Source of the DNA: Deltaproteobacteria bacterium
GTDB taxonomy: Bacteria; Desulfobacterota; UBA8473
DNA: 9,129 nt
Reading direction: 5' to 3'
Assembly (NCBI GenBank): GCA_030623035.1
Contig: JAUXFK010000115.1
Coordinates: forward strand, 1 to 9,129
Shown piece after piece: positions 6,605 through 9,129 of this stretch. A program made the translations under genes and the position numbers. The stretch's first letter is position 1; every line of letters starts with the position of its first letter. Under the pieces are notes generated by a model that was not told the origin of the DNA, searched no databases, and saw nothing but the letters and a program-made list of their open reading frames with translations.

Positions 6605-7705
6605 ATGACTTTTGTTTTACCAAAGTACATCCCTCCTGATTTTGCTACTCCATCGTTATCCAATGCCCCGCCAGTGTCAGTAAAACCTGCCCCAAAAGAC
6701 GGTGTTGCTCCTCAAAATTTTCATGGAACATCAAACCATCCGGAATACATTCACATGGGAAGTGGCAAATGGATTCTTGCACGTGAAAACAGGATGGACT
6801 GCGTTATGGTCTTACACGGAGAAACCATTGATATAGTCGAGGCGAGAAGATTAAAAAAAGGAGACCCGGTAGTCGTAGGCAGAACTGAAAATGGGGAGGA
6901 GGGGATTCTCGTATATGCAACAGGTTTCAATGACACCAACGCAGATTCCGATGATAAATTTTCGTTCCGCACACGCGGGACCAGAGAAACACCATTTTCC
7001 CGCAGCTATGATCAGTTGTACGATCTTTTGCGGTATGAACGTAAAAACGGTCATATTATATGGGTTCTTGGACCTGCAGTCGCATTTGATAAAGACAGTC
7101 GCGAAGCTATGCAAGGGCTAATCGAAAACGGTTATTGCCATGCCCTATTGGCCGGCAATGCACTTGCAACCCACGACCTGGAGGCCGCATATTTTCGTAC
7201 AGGCCTGGGTCAGGATATTTACACCCAGGTCTTGCAACCCCTGGGGCATTACAATCATTTGGACATACTAAATGCCGCTCGTCATGCAGGTTCAATTAAA
7301 GCGGTGATAAAAAAGCTTCAGATCAAAGACGGTATTGTTTTTGCGTGTAAGAAATGCAATGTGCCGTATGTATTCGCAGGATCAATTCGTGATGACGGTC
7401 CTCTTCCGGGGGTAATTGCCGATGTTTATGATGCTCAGGATGCAATGCGGGCTCATGCCCGTAGCGCCACAACCGTAATCACACTTGCGACTCAGCTCCA
7501 CTCGATCGCTTTCGGCAATATGACTCCAAGTTATCAGGTTTCAGACGACGATTTCGTTCGTCCTGTTTATTTTTATATTGTTGATATCTCTGAATTTAGT
7601 GCGGATAAGCTGGCAAACCGAGGCTCTGCTCAGGCAACTGCAATTTTAACGAATGTTCAGGACTTTATGATAAACCTGTGGAACAACCTGGCAAAAGGTG
7701 ATTGA
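6605..7705 (+). CDS. ornithine cyclodeaminase, TIGR00300 / LOR-SDH domain type
   Basis: A 366-residue protein matching the TIGR00300 or LOR/SDH conserved-domain family. Members include an archaeal NAD-dependent ornithine cyclodeaminase and the C-terminal half of cyanobacterial AgrE/ArgZ, which turns ornithine into proline and ammonia. This is unrelated to the mu-crystallin-type cyclodeaminase. Recognisable segments are GHIIWVLGPAVAFD (149-162), the nucleotide-domain stretch ALLAGNALATHDLEAAYF (180-197), CKKC (248-251), SIRDDGPLPGVIADVYDAQDAMR (260-282) and FGNMTPSY (303-310). Residues of about 10-45 are proline-rich and low in complexity, and look like a flexible leader. The arginine dihydrolase domain found in AgrE is absent. 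The arginase just downstream can supply ornithine instead, which strongly supports the functional call. Most arginine codons are CGN, unlike the genes to the left. Confidence 0.85.
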   Translation: MTFVLPKYIPPDFATPSLSNAPPVSVKPAPKDGVAPQNFHGTSNHPEYIHMGSGKWILARENRMDCVMVLHGETIDIVEARRLKKGDPVVVGRTENGEEGILVYATGFNDTNADSDDKFSFRTRGTRETPFSRSYDQLYDLLRYERKNGHIIWVLGPAVAFDKDSREAMQGLIENGYCHALLAGNALATHDLEAAYFRTGLGQDIYTQVLQPLGHYNHLDILNAARHAGSIKAVIKKLQIKDGIVFACKKCNVPYVFAGSIRDDGPLPGVIADVYDAQDAMRAHARSATTVITLATQLHSIAFGNMTPSYQVSDDDFVRPVYFYIVDISEFSADKLANRGSAQATAILTNVQDFMINLWNNLAKGD

Positions 7706-7724
7706 TCGAAAAACCGGATTTTGA

Positions 7725-7784
7725 GCAATTGTTTAGCCATCTTAAGGGGCTAACGAGATTTTTATTATTTGGCTAAATAGTTAC
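7725..7784. mobile_element. 60-bp minimal copy of the miniature element with 8-bp target duplication
   Basis: The left end GCAATTGTTTAGCCATCT (7725-7742) and the following GGCTAACGAGATTTT match the left end of the 699-865 element. The right end, complement of TGGCTAAATAGTTAC (7770-7784), matches its right end. The central hairpin core is missing. The perfect 8-bp repeat gattttga (7717-7724 and 7785-7792) abuts both borders exactly, marking a separate insertion event. The terminal repeats match at 12 of 15 positions. Inside, TTAGCC (7733-7738) and GGCTAA (7748-7753) can form a small stem followed by five Ts (7759-7763), so the element might weakly terminate transcription. It lies in the gap between the ornithine cyclodeaminase and arginase genes. 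Confidence 0.83.
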
Positions 7785-7829
7785 GATTTTGATCTGTCTT
7801 CCAGATGAATACCGACAAAAAGGGGAAAA

Positions 7830-8711
7830 ATGAGCGATGTGATCCGTATCATAGGTGTACCGATGGATTTGGGCCAATCGAAACGCGGAGTCGATATGGG
7901 GCCAAGTGCAATTCGTTATGCAGGTCTATCATCACGGCTATCCGAATTGGGCTATCGGATAGAAGATACTGGCAATATCGATGTGCCTGTAAGAGATACG
8001 CTGAAAAATGACAGACTCATGCAAGCGATCATTCAGGCATGTAAGAAGGTCTACGAATCGGGTAAACAAGCAATAGCCGCCGGTTGTTTTCCTCTTTTTA
8101 TCGGGGGGGATCATTCGATTTCAATCGGTACAATTGGTGGGATTACGCACAGTTCACCTTCAGGTCTGATCTGGATAGATGCACATGGAGATTTTAATAC
8201 ATCGGAAACCTCGCAAACCGGAAGCGTACACGGTATGTCTCTGGCCGTATTAAACGGGTATGGCGATATAAAACTGGTTAATACCGGCAGACCTGGAGCC
8301 AAGCTAAGGCCTAAAGATATTGTGATGATTGGCGTACGTCAACTGGATGAAAAAGAGCGGACTCAGCTTAAAAAGAGCGGAATAACAATCTATACCATGC
8401 GCGATATCGATGAGCAGGGTATTAGTGCTGTGGCTCGAAACGCCCTAAAACATCTAAGCCATTTGCCACGCATTCATGTTAGCCTGGACATGGATAGTCT
8501 TGACCCAAAAGAGGCACCGGGCGTTGGTACCCCTGTTCCCGGGGGATTGACCTATCGCGAAGCCCATATGATGATGGAGATCATAGCGGATTCACAGTCT
8601 CTTACATCAATGGACATTGTTGAGATTAATCCAATCATTGATCAGTATAATCAAACAGCGAAAATAGCCATAGAACTAGCTGTATCTGCTCTGGGTAAGA
8701 GTATTTTGTGA
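7830..8711 (+). CDS. rocF: arginase (ureohydrolase family)
   Basis: A 293-residue binuclear-manganese ureohydrolase that splits arginine into ornithine and urea. Metal ligands are all present: H95 in GGDHS (92-96), D117/H119/D121 in DAHGDFN (117-123), and D220/D222 in SLDMDSLDP (218-226). The substrate loop following N123 ends in GSVHGM (131-136), and the catalytic-loop glutamate is E265 in VEINP. Overall pattern (GVPMDLGQSKRGVDMGPSAIR near the start, PGVGTPVPGGLTYREA at 230-245) and length are those of bacterial RocF-type arginases rather than agmatinase, although substrate choice in this family needs assay. The ATG at 7830 follows AGGGGA (7821-7826) with a short 3-nt gap. It lies downstream of the ornithine cyclodeaminase gene, whose substrate it makes, and shares the CGN-rich arginine codons. 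Confidence 0.93.
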   Translation: MSDVIRIIGVPMDLGQSKRGVDMGPSAIRYAGLSSRLSELGYRIEDTGNIDVPVRDTLKNDRLMQAIIQACKKVYESGKQAIAAGCFPLFIGGDHSISIGTIGGITHSSPSGLIWIDAHGDFNTSETSQTGSVHGMSLAVLNGYGDIKLVNTGRPGAKLRPKDIVMIGVRQLDEKERTQLKKSGITIYTMRDIDEQGISAVARNALKHLSHLPRIHVSLDMDSLDPKEAPGVGTPVPGGLTYREAHMMMEIIADSQSLTSMDIVEINPIIDQYNQTAKIAIELAVSALGKSIL

Positions 8712-8934
8712 AAGTTGAATCGATGGAATCAAAAAAAGTCTTTTTAACATAACACAATTAAGGTGAATTCTATTTTAAAGAGTAGGTAAGGGGTCGTTAT
8801 TCAAGATCAGCAGTTGCAATGGCTTTGAAACAAAAGGAGGCTGAAGAATAATATTGTATTTATTGATCAACGTCCCTTTCCTCCGATGTATAAGTAATAG
8901 TGATGGAACAATAATAAATAAAGGAGGCAAAAGT
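8712..8934. other. intergenic region before the last gene
   Basis: I see no convincing gene in these 223 nt. After the arginase stop, an A-run and T-run around a GTC (8731-8745) could form a weak AT-only stem; it is not a typical terminator. A ribosome-site-like AAAGGAGG (8833-8840) has no good ATG behind it. An in-frame TTG at 8854 would extend the last gene by 27 codons, but the AAGGAGG at 8921-8927 favours the ATG at 8935. Confidence 0.45.
8825..8854 (+). promoter_or_regulatory. candidate promoter for the last gene
   Basis: TTGAAA (8825-8830) and TAATAT (8849-8854) are spaced by 18 nt, a fair sigma-70 pair (five and four matches to consensus). This would give a leader of about 75 nt before the ATG at 8935. 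The surrounding sequence is AT-rich, so a chance match is quite possible. Confidence 0.3.
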
Positions 8935-9129
8935 ATGGCAGAGAAGCGATATTTTAAATTAGATCCAAGTGAAAAAGCTATCTACAAAGTTGCTGGGGGA
9001 ATATTTTCAGCTTATGTAATTTCTGGGAAGGTTACCGATAACAATGAAAAAGAAATGGAAGACAAGGCTATTGATAAAGCTATATCTTTGGCAAGCAAAG
9101 TTGAACGCTTAATTCAGGGTGATGATGAA
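8935..9129 (+). CDS. unrecognised small protein, 3' end cut by the window
   Basis: The reading frame is open for 65 codons to the last base with no stop, so the gene is incomplete here. The ATG follows a strong AAGGAGG (8921-8927) at 7 nt, which makes it a real gene start. I do not recognise the product. It begins MAEKRYFKLDPSEKAIYKVAG, has a short hydrophobic beta-prone stretch (about 22-33, GIFSAYVISGKV), then a charged segment (35-65) that looks helical: ISLASKVERLIQ (50-61) is amphipathic and the visible end is acidic. There is no signal peptide. It appears to have its own promoter region and need not belong to the arginase unit. Its function is unknown. Confidence 0.65.
   Translation, partial: MAEKRYFKLDPSEKAIYKVAGGIFSAYVISGKVTDNNEKEMEDKAIDKAISLASKVERLIQGDDE

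Noticed and set aside
6324..6623. 99-codon minus-strand open frame across the peptidase end and the following gap
   Set aside because: It is mostly antisense to the conserved peptidase C-terminus and has no recognisable motif or ribosome site.
7805..8011. 68-codon open frame overlapping the arginase start
   Set aside because: It is out of frame with the clear arginase, and the composition of its product is not protein-like.
8854..8934. TTG-initiated N-terminal extension of the last gene
   Set aside because: The ATG at 8935 has a near-consensus ribosome site at ideal spacing, while the TTG sits 13 nt from its nearest candidate site.
1..9129. CRISPR array, tRNA, rRNA, phage or defence system
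   Set aside because: I found no spaced direct repeats of CRISPR size, no tRNA-like cloverleaf and no recognisable nuclease, integrase or defence gene.

Overview
The window is a low-GC bacterial chromosomal segment, AT-rich by eye. All seven complete recognisable genes, one small unrecognised gene and one gene cut by the right edge lie on the plus strand. The gene content suggests an anaerobic or facultative bacterium, perhaps of the Desulfobacterota (former Deltaproteobacteria). It includes an MMAB/PduO-type cobalamin adenosyltransferase, an ArsA-type ATPase with a C-terminal Hsp20-like domain, a signal-less M16 peptidase, and an archaeal/cyanobacterial-type ornithine cyclodeaminase beside an arginase. 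The taxonomic guess is an inference and is not firm.

Layout. Positions 1-248 hold a strong REP-like hairpin and a plausible promoter for a YjbQ/UPF0047 protein (249-644). The intergenic stretch 645-1026 contains a 167-bp hairpin-forming miniature element. An ArsA-like ATPase (1027-2205) overlaps a 66-residue protein of unknown function (2195-2395). Next comes a tightly packed trio: cobalamin adenosyltransferase (2509-3039), a metal-dependent amidohydrolase (3036-3902, sharing ATGA with the previous stop) and an M16 peptidase (3906-6479, TTG start 3 nt after the previous stop). After 125 nt comes a pair for arginine use: a TIGR00300/LOR-SDH-type ornithine cyclodeaminase (6605-7705) and an arginase (7830-8711). 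A second, 60-bp copy of the miniature element sits between them. The right edge cuts a small unrecognised gene that starts at 8935.

How the genes work together. Arginase would turn arginine into ornithine and urea, and the cyclodeaminase would turn ornithine into proline and ammonia, giving a two-step arginine-to-proline route. The adenosyltransferase would supply adenosylcobalamin to a mutase or dehydratase encoded elsewhere. Why it is translationally coupled to an amidohydrolase and a peptidase is unclear.

The most notable structure is the pair of miniature inverted-repeat elements (699-865 and 7725-7784). Each is flanked by its own perfect 8-bp target duplication (attatttt and gattttga). 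They share the same left end and closely similar right ends, and the right-end termini read GTAA. This fits non-autonomous derivatives of an IS66-like transposon. The arginine-to-proline pair also uses arginine codons differently from the genes to its left, which suggests a separate origin.
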